Shown here piece after piece: positions 9,182 through 19,230 of a stretch of DNA of 64,000 nucleotides. The notes beneath the pieces were generated by a model, which worked only from the letters and a program-made list of their open reading frames with translations, ran no database searches and had not been told where the DNA came from. The first letter of the stretch is position 1; every line of letters begins with the position of its first letter. The stretch lies in contig QCGV01000004.1 in assembly GCA_003278145.1 (NCBI GenBank), positions 35,620 through 99,619 of the forward strand. Direction: 5' to 3'. The position numbers and the translations under genes are program-made. Origin of the DNA: OCS116 cluster bacterium AG-390-A19. GTDB lineage: Bacteria; Pseudomonadota; Alphaproteobacteria; MED-G09.

Positions 9182-10537
9182 TTAATTTTTTTTCTGAAGA
9201 GACTTTTCAATACTAGAAACAATTTTTTCGCAAATATTATTTATCATTGCCTCTTCTTTTGACTCAACCATTACTCTAATGATTGGTTCTGTTCCACTCT
9301 CTCTAACGATTATTCTACCTTTATTATCTAATAATAATTCCTGCTCGTTAATAATTTTTTTTACAGCTGGATCATTAAGAGAATTTTTTCCACTAATTGG
9401 TATAGATATATTTTTTTGAGGATAAAGTTTAAATAAATTTACAAGTTCACTAATAGGTCTATCTTCAGAACTCATCATAGATAAAATCTGAAGAGAGGCA
9501 ATAAGTCCATCTCCTGTTGTACCGAAATTACTCATCACTATATGACCTGAAGGTTCACCACCTAATTTTAAATTATTTTCTCTCATACTTTTGACTAAAT
9601 GTCTGTCTCCAACATTTGTACGAATAAGATCAATACCTATGCTTGATAAATAATTCTCTAAAGCAAAGTTAGCCATTATTGTTGAAGCTACAGATTTATT
9701 CTCCAGTAAACCTCTGTCATTCCAATTTTTTACAATTGCGGCAAATAAAAGATTGCCATCAACCTCCTCTCCTTTTTCATCAACAATAATCATTCTATCA
9801 GCATCGCCATCTAGAGCGATTCCAATATCAGCACTTTCTTCAACAACTATTCTTTTTAATAAATCAGTATTTGTAGAGCCGCAGTTTAAATTAATATTTT
9901 TGCCATTTGGTTGATTGCCTATTACTGTAACTTGAGCCCCTAATTCCCAAAATGTCTCTGGTGCAACTTTATAAGATGCTCCATTAGCGCAATCTAAAAC
10001 AATTTTTATATTTTCAAGAGTTTTATCTTTTGGGAAGGATCTTTTAGCATACTCAATGTATCGAGATTGTGCATCATCTATTCTTTTAGCTCTACCAATA
10101 TATTCTGATCTAGGAAACTCCAAAAGATCTTTTGAGAGCATTAACTGTTCAATTTCTAGTTCTTTTTCATCAGAAAGTTTGTATCCATCTGGCCCAAATA
10201 ATTTAAACCCATTATCTTCATATGTATTATGTGAGGCTGTTATCATAACACCAACATCAGCTCTTAATGCTTGAGTTAAAAAGGCAACTGCTGGTGTTGG
10301 GATAGGACCAAATAAGAAAACATCCATTCCTACAGAAGTAAAACCTGATGTTAAAGCGGTTTCAAGCATGTAACCAGATACTCTTGTATCTTTTCCTATA
10401 ACAACACGGTGAATATGAGGACCTCTTGTAAATACTTTTCCAGCAGCTATTCCTAATTTTAGGGCTGTATCAGCTGTTAAATATGACTCATTTACAGTCC
10501 CGCGAATACCATCGGTCCCAAAGAATTTTTTATTCAA
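9182..10537 (-). CDS. glmM: Phosphoglucosamine mutase
   Basis: Interconverts glucosamine-6-P and glucosamine-1-P for UDP-GlcNAc, the precursor of peptidoglycan and also the likely donor for the GT41 enzymes encoded at 41.9 kb. The 451-aa alpha-D-phosphohexomutase has FFGTDGIRG at the N-terminus, the phosphoserine loop ITASHNT (most members have ASHNP, so Pro is replaced by Thr), the Mg loop DGDADR and the C-terminal phosphate loop RESGTEP. The start is TTG: the preceding in-frame codon is a stop, and GGGGGA lies 5 bp upstream. It follows ftsH after 20 bp, a conserved order. Confidence 0.95.
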   Translation of the reverse strand: MNKKFFGTDGIRGTVNESYLTADTALKLGIAAGKVFTRGPHIHRVVIGKDTRVSGYMLETALTSGFTSVGMDVFLFGPIPTPAVAFLTQALRADVGVMITASHNTYEDNGFKLFGPDGYKLSDEKELEIEQLMLSKDLLEFPRSEYIGRAKRIDDAQSRYIEYAKRSFPKDKTLENIKIVLDCANGASYKVAPETFWELGAQVTVIGNQPNGKNINLNCGSTNTDLLKRIVVEESADIGIALDGDADRMIIVDEKGEEVDGNLLFAAIVKNWNDRGLLENKSVASTIMANFALENYLSSIGIDLIRTNVGDRHLVKSMRENNLKLGGEPSGHIVMSNFGTTGDGLIASLQILSMMSSEDRPISELVNLFKLYPQKNISIPISGKNSLNDPAVKKIINEQELLLDNKGRIIVRESGTEPIIRVMVESKEEAMINNICEKIVSSIEKSLQKKN

Positions 10538-10557
10538 TCAATCCCCCAAAGATTTTT

Positions 10558-12477
10558 TTAAGTACCTTGAAGACCTGGTTCTGTTTTTTGAGCTTTTCCA
10601 CCAGTTTTGGGAACAGAACCTGATAATGTTTTTCCGCCTGTATCATCATCAGATGGATCTTCTCTTGTAGGATCTATACCTTTTAAAAGATTAATAATTT
10701 CATCACCTGTTAGTGTTTCATAATCAAGTAGTCCTTTTGCGATAATATCTAAATCTTTTCTTTTATCTTTGATTATTTTTTCTGCATTTTTGTATGACTT
10801 ATCAACTATAACTTTAACTTCCGCATCAACTTGCTTTTGAGTTTCTTCAGACATACTCTGGGTTCTTGCAACAGATCTTCCAAGGAAAACTTCTTCTTCA
10901 TTATCACCATAAGATAAAAAACCTAATTTTTCAGACATTCCATATTGCATAACCATAGCTCTTGCTAAATCAGTTGCTTGTTTAATATCTGAGGATGCAC
11001 CTGAGGTAACTTTATCATAACCAAATACTTCTTCTTCAGCAATTCTACCCCCCATAGCGACAGCAAGATTTGCAAACATTTTTTCTCTGGTAATAGAAAT
11101 TTGATCTCTCTCAGGCAAGCGCATAACCATTCCTAAAGCACGACCTCTAGGTATAATTGTTGCCTTATGAATAGGATCAGATGAAGAATAATTTAAAGAA
11201 ACCAATGCATGACCAGCTTCGTGATATGCTGTTAAAGTTCTCTCTTCCTCTGTCATAACCATAGATCTTCGTTCTGGACCCATCATAACTTTATCTTTTG
11301 AGTCTTCAAATTCTGCATTAGAAACTAACTTTAAACCTCTTCTTGCAGCAAGAAGTGCAGCTTCATTTACAATATTTGCAAGATCTGCCCCAGAAAACCC
11401 TGGCGTTCCTCTTGCTATAGCCCTTACATCAACATCAGATGATATAGGAACCTTTCTAATATGAACCTTTAAAATTTTCTCTCTGCCTATGATATCTGGG
11501 TTTGGGACTACAACTTGTCTGTCAAACCTTCCAGGTCTTAACAAAGCAGGATCAAGAACATCAGGTCTATTGGTAGCAGCAATTAAAATAATACCTTCAT
11601 TTGTTTCAAATCCGTCCATTTCAACCAAAAGCTGATTGAGAGTTTGCTCTCTTTCATCGTTTCCGCCACCTAGGCCAGCACCACGAGATCTTCCAACAGC
11701 ATCAATTTCATCAATAAAAATTATACAAGGAGCATTCTTTTTTGCCTGCTCGAACATATCCCTTACACGACTAGCTCCAACACCAACAAACATTTCAACA
11801 AAATCGGAACCTGAGATAGTAAAAAATGGAACATTTGCTTCACCAGCAATGGCTCTTGCAAGTAATGTCTTACCTGTACCAGGAGGTCCAACCAATAGAG
11901 CACCTTTAGGGATACGACCACCTAATCTTTGAAATTTTGATGGATCTTTCAGAAATTCAACGATTTCCTGAAGGTCGTCTTTAGCCTCATCAACACCAGC
12001 AACATCCTCAAAAGTAACCTTACCGCTTTTCTCATTAAGTAATTTAGCCTTCGATTTACCAAAGCCCATAGCTTTCCCGCCACCGCCTTGCATTTGTCGC
12101 ATGAAAAAGATCCAAACAGCAATTAGTAAAAGCATTGGGAACCATGAAATTAATATATTAAGAAAAATTGAGCCACCTTCTTTTTCGGGCTTGGCTGATA
12201 TCGAAACACCCCTATTATATAATCTATCTATTAAATTTGGATCTGAGGGAGCAAATGTTTTAAAAGACCTTCCATCTGAATAATGTCCAGAAATATTATC
12301 ACCAGAAATTTCTACATCCACAACATTTCCTGCATCAACCTCGGCTAATAGTTGAGAGAAAGTTATCTCTGACTGATTTTTTGATACAATCGGATTATCG
12401 ATTAGATTATACAAACCTAATAAAGAAAACGCCAATATGATCCAAACAATAAAATTTCTTAAATTTCCGTTATTCAC
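10558..12477 (-). CDS. ftsH: ATP-dependent zinc metalloprotease FtsH
   Basis: A membrane-anchored AAA+ protease that removes misassembled membrane proteins and, in E. coli, sigma-32 and LpxC. Two membrane segments lie at about residues 8-26 and 104-124, flanking a periplasmic domain. Walker A GPPGTGKT is at 197-204, the second region of homology near 300, and the zinc motif HEAGH near 418. Length 639 aa is typical; the C-terminal tail is hydrophilic. The start is GTG with AGAAGG 6 bp upstream. It follows tilS and precedes glmM, the usual alphaproteobacterial order. Confidence 0.96.
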   Translation of the reverse strand: MNNGNLRNFIVWIILAFSLLGLYNLIDNPIVSKNQSEITFSQLLAEVDAGNVVDVEISGDNISGHYSDGRSFKTFAPSDPNLIDRLYNRGVSISAKPEKEGGSIFLNILISWFPMLLLIAVWIFFMRQMQGGGGKAMGFGKSKAKLLNEKSGKVTFEDVAGVDEAKDDLQEIVEFLKDPSKFQRLGGRIPKGALLVGPPGTGKTLLARAIAGEANVPFFTISGSDFVEMFVGVGASRVRDMFEQAKKNAPCIIFIDEIDAVGRSRGAGLGGGNDEREQTLNQLLVEMDGFETNEGIILIAATNRPDVLDPALLRPGRFDRQVVVPNPDIIGREKILKVHIRKVPISSDVDVRAIARGTPGFSGADLANIVNEAALLAARRGLKLVSNAEFEDSKDKVMMGPERRSMVMTEEERTLTAYHEAGHALVSLNYSSSDPIHKATIIPRGRALGMVMRLPERDQISITREKMFANLAVAMGGRIAEEEVFGYDKVTSGASSDIKQATDLARAMVMQYGMSEKLGFLSYGDNEEEVFLGRSVARTQSMSEETQKQVDAEVKVIVDKSYKNAEKIIKDKRKDLDIIAKGLLDYETLTGDEIINLLKGIDPTREDPSDDDTGGKTLSGSVPKTGGKAQKTEPGLQGT

Positions 12478-12556
12478 TTTTTACCTTCTTTCAAAACAAT
12501 TAATAAATTATATACATATATATAAATAGTTACTAAATAATGAATTACTAGTGCAT

Positions 12557-13843
12557 TTATATAATATTATTTGATTTTATATAAATTTTTATATCTTTTT
12601 GCTTACAATAACCTAAAGATGGCACTGAAATAAGTCTTTTTTTTGACCAAATTCCAGGAGCAGTTTTCCATGCTGACAAAGGAACATTTTGAAAACCTTG
12701 TCTTTTTAATATTTTCTTTTCTTTTAATACTTTTGTACCAGCATTTCCAAGAGCTCTTATTTGAAAATTATTAGATTTATTGGCTTTAATAAAAAATCTA
12801 TCATCCCAGCAATTATATCTTGTTGTTAAGGGCATAGTAACAGCTGATTTGTAACAATCATCTGGCTCTCTATAGAAAATAAATTCACCTTTCCTTTTTC
12901 TAACAACAACACCATTTAAAGTTCTAGCTAACGCATTATTTTCCTTTAGAAGCCAAATTAAAATATTTTCAAGTTTATTTCTTCTAGGTGGATAAATTGA
13001 ACCAGAAATGTTCATAATAATTTTTTCTAAAACTCTAAGTAAAATTTCTCTATCTTTTATTTCCTGAAATAGATTTTTATCTAAAAAATATGCTATACCC
13101 TCAGTATTAGACAAATATTTTTCTAATAATTTCTTTGTTTGACTATTCAATGCATTTTTTGCAGATTGCATCCTTTTTATTACTAGACCAATTTGTTTCG
13201 AATTAATTCCCTCTTTGGATAAAATTGGTAAAATCTCTCTAATTCTTGATCTTTTATAATTTAAGTTTGAATTACTTGGATCTGAAACCCATTTAAGATT
13301 TGAATGATCTAGTATATCTAAAAATCTATTCTTAGGTATTTCTAGAAAAGGTCTAACTAATTGAAGTGAGGAAATTTCTGTTAAAAAATTCATTGCAGCC
13401 AATCCATCTACACCCGAACCTTTCCCCAATCGCATTAAAAAAGTTTCTACTTGATCATCAAGATGATGAGCAAGAAAAAGTCTCTCAATTCCTTCTTTTT
13501 TACACCAAGTGGTCATCAACCTATATCTTGTTTTTCTTGCAATTTCTTGAATACGAGTCTTTGGTTTCGTGCCTTCCCATCTAAGAATTTTAGAGTTGAA
13601 GCCCAATAATTTTGCGTTTTTACTAACTAATCTTGCCTCATCTTTTGACTCTTTTCTAAGCCCATGATCAACTACTAGAACTGTTACTTTGTTTTTTTCT
13701 ATTTTTTTTGAAAAAGCTGCAATCTGCATCATTGCAGTTGAGTCAGGGCCTCCTGATACAGCAAGAGCAATAGGTTTATCACTAATAAATTTGTTAAAAA
13801 GTTCTACCTCGGGTAAATCTTTTATTAATTTGTTATTTTTCAT
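12557..13843 (-). CDS. tilS: tRNA(Ile)-lysidine synthase
   Basis: Converts C34 of the CAU anticodon of tRNA-Ile2 to lysidine, allowing AUA decoding; this AT-rich genome uses AUA heavily. The N-terminal PP-loop ATPase domain has AVSGGPDST at about residues 28-36 and LAHHLDDQVETFLMR near 125. A C-terminal TilS substrate-binding region is present; 428 aa fits the two-domain form. It lies 25 bp downstream of the Hjc-like nuclease gene and upstream of ftsH, a conserved alphaproteobacterial neighbourhood. Confidence 0.93.
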   Translation of the reverse strand: MKNNKLIKDLPEVELFNKFISDKPIALAVSGGPDSTAMMQIAAFSKKIEKNKVTVLVVDHGLRKESKDEARLVSKNAKLLGFNSKILRWEGTKPKTRIQEIARKTRYRLMTTWCKKEGIERLFLAHHLDDQVETFLMRLGKGSGVDGLAAMNFLTEISSLQLVRPFLEIPKNRFLDILDHSNLKWVSDPSNSNLNYKRSRIREILPILSKEGINSKQIGLVIKRMQSAKNALNSQTKKLLEKYLSNTEGIAYFLDKNLFQEIKDREILLRVLEKIIMNISGSIYPPRRNKLENILIWLLKENNALARTLNGVVVRKRKGEFIFYREPDDCYKSAVTMPLTTRYNCWDDRFFIKANKSNNFQIRALGNAGTKVLKEKKILKRQGFQNVPLSAWKTAPGIWSKKRLISVPSLGYCKQKDIKIYIKSNNII

Positions 13844-13868
13844 AAAATTTTTAAAAGTTGTTTATTAT

Positions 13869-14375
13869 TTAAAGGCTAATTCCCTTAGATCTATCTCTTA
13901 TTTTATCAATATTATAATCATTCCAAAAATTTTCATGAGATGTAAAATTCCATCCCTTTGAATATGAAACAAAATTTTTAACTTTAAATTTTTCACGTCT
14001 CTGATAAGCAACATATTCGCCAATATTATTAAATTTCATAAAAATAATATTTAAGTCATTCTCATTGGCTGTAGCTAAAGTTTCTTCAATCCAACCATCC
14101 AAAACTTTAGACTCATTAAATAATAAATGAAATTTAAAATCTTTATAAAATTTACATTCACAATTGAAATAAACCCAATCATCAGGCGGTATTATATCCC
14201 CTTTAAATGCCATAATTTGACCTTGCGACATTGTGTGTCTTCTATCATAATTTTGCCCGCCCAAAAAGGCACCTGAAGTAGGTACCCTTATAAATTTTTC
14301 ACCATAAATTTCTGTTAAAAATTTTGCTTTTGCATTTTCAAATGACTTTCCCTTTACTTTTTGTGGTGAGGGCAT
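13869..14375 (-). CDS. PD-(D/E)XK nuclease, Hjc-like Holliday-junction-resolvase candidate
   Basis: A 168-aa protein with the residue pattern of archaeal/phage Hjc-type resolvases. These are KGxxFE (E13), RVPTSGA (residues 30-36, the resolvase Ser loop), GD (D60) and ECK (E73, K75): the E...S...D...ExK constellation of the PD-(D/E)XK fold. The gene is 14 bp downstream of yebC, where ruvC lies in many bacteria; no RuvC is seen in this window. It could cleave four-way junctions or be another structure-specific nuclease. The fold is well supported by motifs; the function is inferred. No Shine-Dalgarno is obvious, which suggests translational coupling to yebC. Confidence 0.65.
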   Translation of the reverse strand: MPSPQKVKGKSFENAKAKFLTEIYGEKFIRVPTSGAFLGGQNYDRRHTMSQGQIMAFKGDIIPPDDWVYFNCECKFYKDFKFHLLFNESKVLDGWIEETLATANENDLNIIFMKFNNIGEYVAYQRREKFKVKNFVSYSKGWNFTSHENFWNDYNIDKIRDRSKGISL

Positions 14376-14389
14376 TTTAAGAGAGCTTC

Positions 14390-15133
14390 CTATTGTAATT
14401 CATTGAGAACCTCATCAGGCAAATCAAAATTAGCAAAAACCTCTTGAACGTCATCATGGTCCTCTAAAACTTCAATCATTTCTATTATTTTAATAGCTTT
14501 TTCTTTATTTAAAGGTATCTGGTTTGAAGGTTTCCAGGTTAACTGTGATGTAATATCACAACTAAGTTTTTTTTCGATATTTTCAGTAACTTGATGCAGA
14601 TCATCTGTAGAGCATGAAATCTCATACTCATCTTCTATTAAATCACAGTCAAGCGCTCCTGCATCAGTCGCTATTTCAAAAATATCATCAAAATTACCAG
14701 CTGATTTTGGGAATTTTACAATGCCTAGATGATTAAACATAAAGCTAACAGAGCCAGTCTCGCCAAGGTTACCGCCATGTTTTGAAAAAAGTGATCTAAT
14801 ATCACCTGCAGTTCTATTTCTATTATCTGTTAAAGTTTCAACAATTAATCCAACCCCTTCGATACCAAAACCCTCATATCTAACGGACTCATAATTTTCA
14901 CCATTTTCGTCATAACTTTTCTTTATAGCCCTTTCTATATTATCCTTTGGCATATTTTGAGCCTTACCAAGCGCTATAGCTGAACGTAATCTGGGGTTAG
15001 CATTTGGATCGGGGAGGCCAAGTTTAGCAGCAACAGTAATTTCTTTAGAAATTTTTGCAAAAATTTTAGCTCTCTTTTTATCTTGAGCGCCTTTTCTAAA
15101 TTGTATATTTTTAAACTTGGAATGCCCTGCCAT
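14390..15133 (-). CDS. yebC: YebC/PmpR family protein (TACO1-like)
   Basis: A 247-aa YebC family member with the invariant start MAGHSKFKNIQFRKG and the RNRTAGDIRSLFSKHGGNL motif. The family has been reported both as transcriptional regulators and as translation factors that relieve ribosome stalling on proline-rich stretches; the role here is not decidable from sequence. In many bacteria yebC heads a ruvC-ruvA-ruvB cluster; here the following gene is an Hjc-like nuclease instead. It starts 34 bp downstream of the ymdB-like gene. Confidence 0.93.
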   Translation of the reverse strand: MAGHSKFKNIQFRKGAQDKKRAKIFAKISKEITVAAKLGLPDPNANPRLRSAIALGKAQNMPKDNIERAIKKSYDENGENYESVRYEGFGIEGVGLIVETLTDNRNRTAGDIRSLFSKHGGNLGETGSVSFMFNHLGIVKFPKSAGNFDDIFEIATDAGALDCDLIEDEYEISCSTDDLHQVTENIEKKLSCDITSQLTWKPSNQIPLNKEKAIKIIEMIEVLEDHDDVQEVFANFDLPDEVLNELQ

Positions 15134-15167
15134 TTTCTAAACTCTTTTTAATTCTATCTTTAATTAA

Positions 15168-15974
15168 TTATTGTTTCTTAGTTTGAGACAGAATACCTCC
15201 AATTCTAAACGGTTCAATTGATTCACTCAACCCATCAGTTGAAGTTTCGATAATAACTCCACATAGGGTTGGTTCACCTTGAGCAGGATTAAATCTACCA
15301 CCAGGTGTTTTTTCAACAAACCTTCTAATAGGTTCAGTTTTTTCCATCCCTATGACAGAGTCATAATCTCCACACATTCCTGCATCAGTTTGATATGCAG
15401 TTCCATATGGTAAAATCTGGTAATCAGCAGTAGGTATGTGTGTATGAGTACCTACAACCAAGCTAACCTTCCCATCACAAAAATGACCCATAGCAGTTTT
15501 TTCTGAGGTGGTTTCTGCATGAATATCAATAACTATAGCTTCACAATTTTCACCTAAATGATTTTCTGATAATACTTTCTCAATAGCTGAGAACGGATCA
15601 TCTAATGAGTCCATAAAAAGCCTACCCATTACGTTTACAACAAGAATACGCCCAAATTGATTTGGAAAAATACTCAACCCTTTGCCAGGCGTTTCGCTTG
15701 GAAAATTAATTGGCCTAAGAAGCCTATCCTCATTATCAATATACTTTAAGAGCTCTCTCTGATCCCAAACATGATTTCCAGTTGTAATACAATCAACTCC
15801 AGAGGCAAAAAGTTTTTCACAAATATCTTCAGTTATCCCAAATCCACCAGCAGCATTCTCACCATTTACTATAACAAAATCGAGTGAATAGTCTCTTCTG
15901 ATATCTGGCATTTTTTTTATTACACAGTCTCTAGCAGATCTACCGACAATGTCGCCTAAAAACAATATTCTCAA
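15168..15974 (-). CDS. ymdB: YmdB/TIGR00282-family metallophosphoesterase
   Basis: A 268-aa calcineurin-like phosphoesterase. Metal ligands are seen in FLGDIVGRSAR (N-terminal Asp), VNGENAAGGFG (Asn/Glu), TGNHVWDQ (Asn-His) and GTHTHIPTAD (C-terminal His cluster). Characterised members hydrolyse cyclic nucleotides (cAMP or 2',3'-cNMP); the physiological role is open. The start is TTG, with AGGAAG 6 bp upstream, and overlaps the end of the cyclo-ligase gene by 4 bp, so the two are probably translationally coupled. Confidence 0.9.
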   Translation of the reverse strand: MRILFLGDIVGRSARDCVIKKMPDIRRDYSLDFVIVNGENAAGGFGITEDICEKLFASGVDCITTGNHVWDQRELLKYIDNEDRLLRPINFPSETPGKGLSIFPNQFGRILVVNVMGRLFMDSLDDPFSAIEKVLSENHLGENCEAIVIDIHAETTSEKTAMGHFCDGKVSLVVGTHTHIPTADYQILPYGTAYQTDAGMCGDYDSVIGMEKTEPIRRFVEKTPGGRFNPAQGEPTLCGVIIETSTDGLSESIEPFRIGGILSQTKKQ

Positions 15975-16549
15975 TTTTTCTTCCTTTTAAAACTCAAAAA
16001 GTTTTTTTCTGTAATTACTCCATCAATCAGAAAGTCATGCTGTTCTTTGATTGACTCATTCGTCTCCTGAGCAGAAAATGCAAGCCCATATTTATCACTT
16101 AACTCAAAAAATGGAAGACTTCTATCATAAATACCTTGACCCATGCCAAGTCTAGTACCATTTAAGTCAAAACATAACAATGGAATTATAATAATATCCG
16201 GTATTACAATTTTTTCTGATGAGGGAGATAATATACCTAGAGTATCTCTTACTAGAGGCTCTGTATTACGCCACTCTCTAAATTCTATAATTTTATTCTT
16301 CTTTACATAAGGAAGAGCTATTTTTGATCCTTGCTTTGAAGCAAAGTTTAGTAAATTTAAACAATCTACCTCATGATTTATAGGATTGTAGCCAGCAATA
16401 ATTTTGTTTTCAAAAATACCAATGGCTTTTTTAAAATTTTTTATAAAATATTTCTTATACTCATTTGAGAAATTAAGAGATAACTTTTTTCTTTTCTCTT
16501 TCCAGAGCAGTCTTAATTTATCTTTTTCTAGTGAAATATCTTTTGACAT
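15971..16549 (-). CDS. ygfA: 5-formyltetrahydrofolate cyclo-ligase
   Basis: ATP-dependent conversion of 5-formyl-THF to 5,10-methenyl-THF, returning folate to one-carbon metabolism. The family signature GMGQGIYDRSLPF is present, with the N-terminal basic LRLLWKEKRKKLS segment and FREW in the middle. The ATG at 16549 (192 aa) is preferred. A TTG at 16588 would add 13 residues and overlap zapA by 11 bp; neither has a good SD, so the start is uncertain. It sits directly behind zapA, as in many proteobacteria, but without the 6S RNA gene that often lies between them. Confidence 0.88.
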   Translation of the reverse strand: MSKDISLEKDKLRLLWKEKRKKLSLNFSNEYKKYFIKNFKKAIGIFENKIIAGYNPINHEVDCLNLLNFASKQGSKIALPYVKKNKIIEFREWRNTEPLVRDTLGILSPSSEKIVIPDIIIIPLLCFDLNGTRLGMGQGIYDRSLPFFELSDKYGLAFSAQETNESIKEQHDFLIDGVITEKNFLSFKRKKN

Positions 16550-16577
16550 ATAATTGGCTTTTTTATTAGCATTAAAA

Positions 16578-16856
16578 TTATTTATCAATATTACTATCTA
16601 TTTTTTTTGTGATTCCTTTTAAAATTCCTGTCATTTCATCAATACTTAAATTATCATTTAATTCTTGATTTTCCTCTTCTGCTAAAATACCAGCCAATAA
16701 GAAAAGTCTTTGCTGATCAAGTTCTCCAACTCTTTCTTTTATACTCTTAACCCTGCTAGCAAATTTCAAAGCAAGATTTCTTACTTTATCTTCATCGCCG
16801 TCAGTGCAAGCGATTAAAAATTCCCTATTATTAATTTCAATGGATATATTTCCCAT
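16578..16856 (-). CDS. zapA: Cell division protein ZapA
   Basis: A 92-aa ZapA-family protein, which binds and bundles FtsZ at the division ring. It has the N-terminal EINNREFLIACTDGDEDKVRNLA globular part (V/I-x-I-x-x-x-x-F/Y-x-I-x-C pattern) and a C-terminal coiled coil. AGGG lies about 6 bp before the ATG. It is 8 bp downstream of a second small coiled-coil gene and upstream of ygfA; the zapA-ygfA pairing is conserved across proteobacteria. Confidence 0.88.
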   Translation of the reverse strand: MGNISIEINNREFLIACTDGDEDKVRNLALKFASRVKSIKERVGELDQQRLFLLAGILAEEENQELNDNLSIDEMTGILKGITKKIDSNIDK

Positions 16857-16864
16857 TTCTTACC

Positions 16865-17080
16865 CTAATTATTTTTAACATAACTAATTAACGATTCTAT
16901 TTCTTTCCTAGCTTCTCTGTTAATATTTTCACTTTCTAATAATTTTTTTGATAGATCTTCTGTAAGTTGGTTAACCCTATCTAATTCTGCTGATTTTTTA
17001 ATGTAGAGATCAAGCAAGTCGGATATACTTGTATCAGCTTCAACAATATAATTTTTTAGGCTTTCAAAAGTTTTGTTCAT
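16865..17080 (-). CDS. Small coiled-coil protein upstream of zapA (DUF4164-like)
   Basis: A 71-aa, charged, almost wholly helical protein with heptad-like spacing (LDLYIKKSAELDRVNQL, then LTEDLSKKLLESENI). Alphaproteobacteria often carry a short DUF4164-type coiled-coil gene just before zapA, and position and size match. A role in division-ring organisation is plausible only from context. It is first in the minus-strand run that continues into zapA and ygfA. Confidence 0.7.
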   Translation of the reverse strand: MNKTFESLKNYIVEADTSISDLLDLYIKKSAELDRVNQLTEDLSKKLLESENINREARKEIESLISYVKNN

Positions 17081-17233
17081 ATTTTTTTATAATTACATCA
17101 ATATTAAATTGGTTCAATAGTATATTAAAAAAATGAATAATTTAAGATTAAGATTGACGTTTCAGAATTACTTCTTCAAATTAGATTTATTGTTATTTCA
17201 AAAAAATTAATCATATGATTCAGAGAAAAAAAG

Positions 17234-19216
17234 ATGGAAAATAGTGATGTTAGTCAAAAAAAGATGGCTGATGCAATAAGATTTCTTGCAGTTGATGCTG
17301 TCCAAAATGCAGGTTGTGGTCACCCTGGTATGCCAATGGGAGCAGCTGATTTTGCAACTGTCTTGTTTTCTAAATTTTTAAAAGTTGATCCTAAGGTTCC
17401 TGATTGGCAAGATAGAGATAGGCTTGTTTTATCTGCAGGTCATGGTTCAATGTTATTATACGCCATACATCATTTAATTGGTTATAAAGATATGACCCTT
17501 GATCAAATTAAGAACTTTAGACAATTAAATTCTGTAACGCCAGGGCATCCTGAATATGGTCATACTCTTGGAGTTGAAACAACCACAGGACCTCTTGGTC
17601 AGGGAATTTCAACAGCAGTTGGTATGGCTATAGCAGAGAGAATACTTAACTCTCGCTTTGGAAGCGATATAGTTGATCATAATACCTATGTAATAGCTTC
17701 TGATGGTGATTTAATGGAAGGAATAAGCCATGAAGCTATTGGGTTAGCTGGTCATTTAGGATTATCAAAACTTATCGTATTATATGATAGTAACAATATC
17801 TCAATTGATGGATCTCTAGAGTTATCTGATTCAACAGATCAAAGTAAAAGGTTTGAAGCATCTGGGTGGAGTACTAGAGAAGTGGATGGTCATGATCACA
17901 ATGAAATTGAAGAAGCTATTGCCGAAGAGTTAAAAACAGATTCTCCATCTTTGATAATATGCAAAACAACAATTGGTTATGGATCTCCTGATAAGGCAGG
18001 TACATCAGCATCACATGGAGCGCCCCTTAATCAAGAAGAAATTGATAACATGAGAAAGAATCTCGAATGGAATCATGAACCTTTTGAAATACCTACCGAC
18101 ATTAAAGATGCATGGAGACTAGTAGGACTAAAAAATACAAGTATAAGAAAAGACTGGGAAGAAAGATTGTCAAAAACCGATGACAAAAAGAAAGTTAAAT
18201 TTCTACATGCAGTCAATGGTGATATTTCTGATTTAGCTAGTAAGAGTATACAAGAATTAAAGCAAAAATATTCATCAGAGAGTCCAAAACTTGCAACAAG
18301 GCAATCCTCGCAACAAGTATTAGAAGTTCTCAATCCAATAATTGAAGAAATGATAGGTGGCTCAGCGGATCTTACACCATCAAATAATACAAAAACTAAA
18401 GATTTAAATCCAATTTCAAAAGATAATTTCAATGGAAGATTTATTCATTATGGAATTAGAGAGCATGGAATGGCTGCTGCCATGAATGGAATGGCTCTTC
18501 ATAAAGGATTAATTCCTTATTCTGGAACATTTTTAATTTTCTCAGATTATTGCAGGCCTTCAATAAGGCTTGCAGCATTAATGGGTATAAAAGTTATACA
18601 TGTTATGACGCATGATTCTATTGGTGTAGGTGAAGATGGTCCTACACATCAACCAGTTGAACAAATTCCAAGTCTTAGAGCTATTCCTAATTTAAATGTT
18701 TTACGACCTGGTGATGCAACGGAAGTTGCTGAATGTTGGGAAATCGCTATTAAGTCTGATCAACCAACAGTAATTGCTTTAAGTAGACAGGGGTGTGAGC
18801 ATTTTAGAAATACATTTGAGAGCTCTAATAAATGTGAATTAGGTGGTTATGAAGTTGGTTCAGTATCAAAGAAACCTGATATTTGTATTATTTCTACTGG
18901 TAGTGAAATTTCAATCGCAGTAGATGTAAAAAATGAATTAGAAAAAGAGGGTATAATTTGTAAAGTTGTTTCAATGCCAAGTTTTGAATTATTTGAAAAG
19001 CAATCTGATAATTATAAAAAAACACTTTTAGAAACCAATGGAATCCGTATAGGAATCGAAGCATCAGTTGGTACAGGATGGGAAAAATACCTTGGAGAAA
19101 AAGGATTTTTTATTGGAATGAATGGTTTTGGAGCAAGTGCTCCTGCATCTGATCTGTATGAACATTTTGAAATTAATAAAGAGAATGTTTTAAAAGTTAT
19201 TAAAGAAAATTTATAA
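17234..19216 (+). CDS. tkt: Transketolase
   Basis: A thiamine-pyrophosphate enzyme that moves two-carbon units in the pentose-phosphate pathway. The 660-aa protein is full length. It shows HPGMPMGAAD near the N-terminus, the TPP/Mg motif GDGDLMEG with NNISIDG about 30 residues later, and EDGPTHQPVEQ in the pyrimidine domain. It opens a plus-strand cluster with gap, pgk and class I aldolase. It depends on TPP, which links it to the riboswitch-controlled thiamine uptake operon. The 153-bp divergent region before it should hold its promoter, but no convincing one is visible. Confidence 0.97.
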   Translation: MENSDVSQKKMADAIRFLAVDAVQNAGCGHPGMPMGAADFATVLFSKFLKVDPKVPDWQDRDRLVLSAGHGSMLLYAIHHLIGYKDMTLDQIKNFRQLNSVTPGHPEYGHTLGVETTTGPLGQGISTAVGMAIAERILNSRFGSDIVDHNTYVIASDGDLMEGISHEAIGLAGHLGLSKLIVLYDSNNISIDGSLELSDSTDQSKRFEASGWSTREVDGHDHNEIEEAIAEELKTDSPSLIICKTTIGYGSPDKAGTSASHGAPLNQEEIDNMRKNLEWNHEPFEIPTDIKDAWRLVGLKNTSIRKDWEERLSKTDDKKKVKFLHAVNGDISDLASKSIQELKQKYSSESPKLATRQSSQQVLEVLNPIIEEMIGGSADLTPSNNTKTKDLNPISKDNFNGRFIHYGIREHGMAAAMNGMALHKGLIPYSGTFLIFSDYCRPSIRLAALMGIKVIHVMTHDSIGVGEDGPTHQPVEQIPSLRAIPNLNVLRPGDATEVAECWEIAIKSDQPTVIALSRQGCEHFRNTFESSNKCELGGYEVGSVSKKPDICIISTGSEISIAVDVKNELEKEGIICKVVSMPSFELFEKQSDNYKKTLLETNGIRIGIEASVGTGWEKYLGEKGFFIGMNGFGASAPASDLYEHFEINKENVLKVIKENL

Positions 19217-19230
19217 AAATAGGTGAAAAA

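Noticed and set aside
16549..16865. Expected 6S RNA gene (ssrS) between zapA and ygfA
   Set aside because: The two genes overlap or are at most 28 bp apart, leaving no room for it.
17154..17219. Promoter candidates for tkt (TTGACG at 17154; TTGTTA with TATGAT at 17214)
   Set aside because: The first lacks a -10 at proper spacing; the second would leave a leader of only about 8 nt without the SD. Neither is convincing.
18073..18432. 119-aa minus-strand open frame inside tkt
   Set aside because: It is antisense to a conserved transketolase region, has no motif and no SD; the plus frame is certain.
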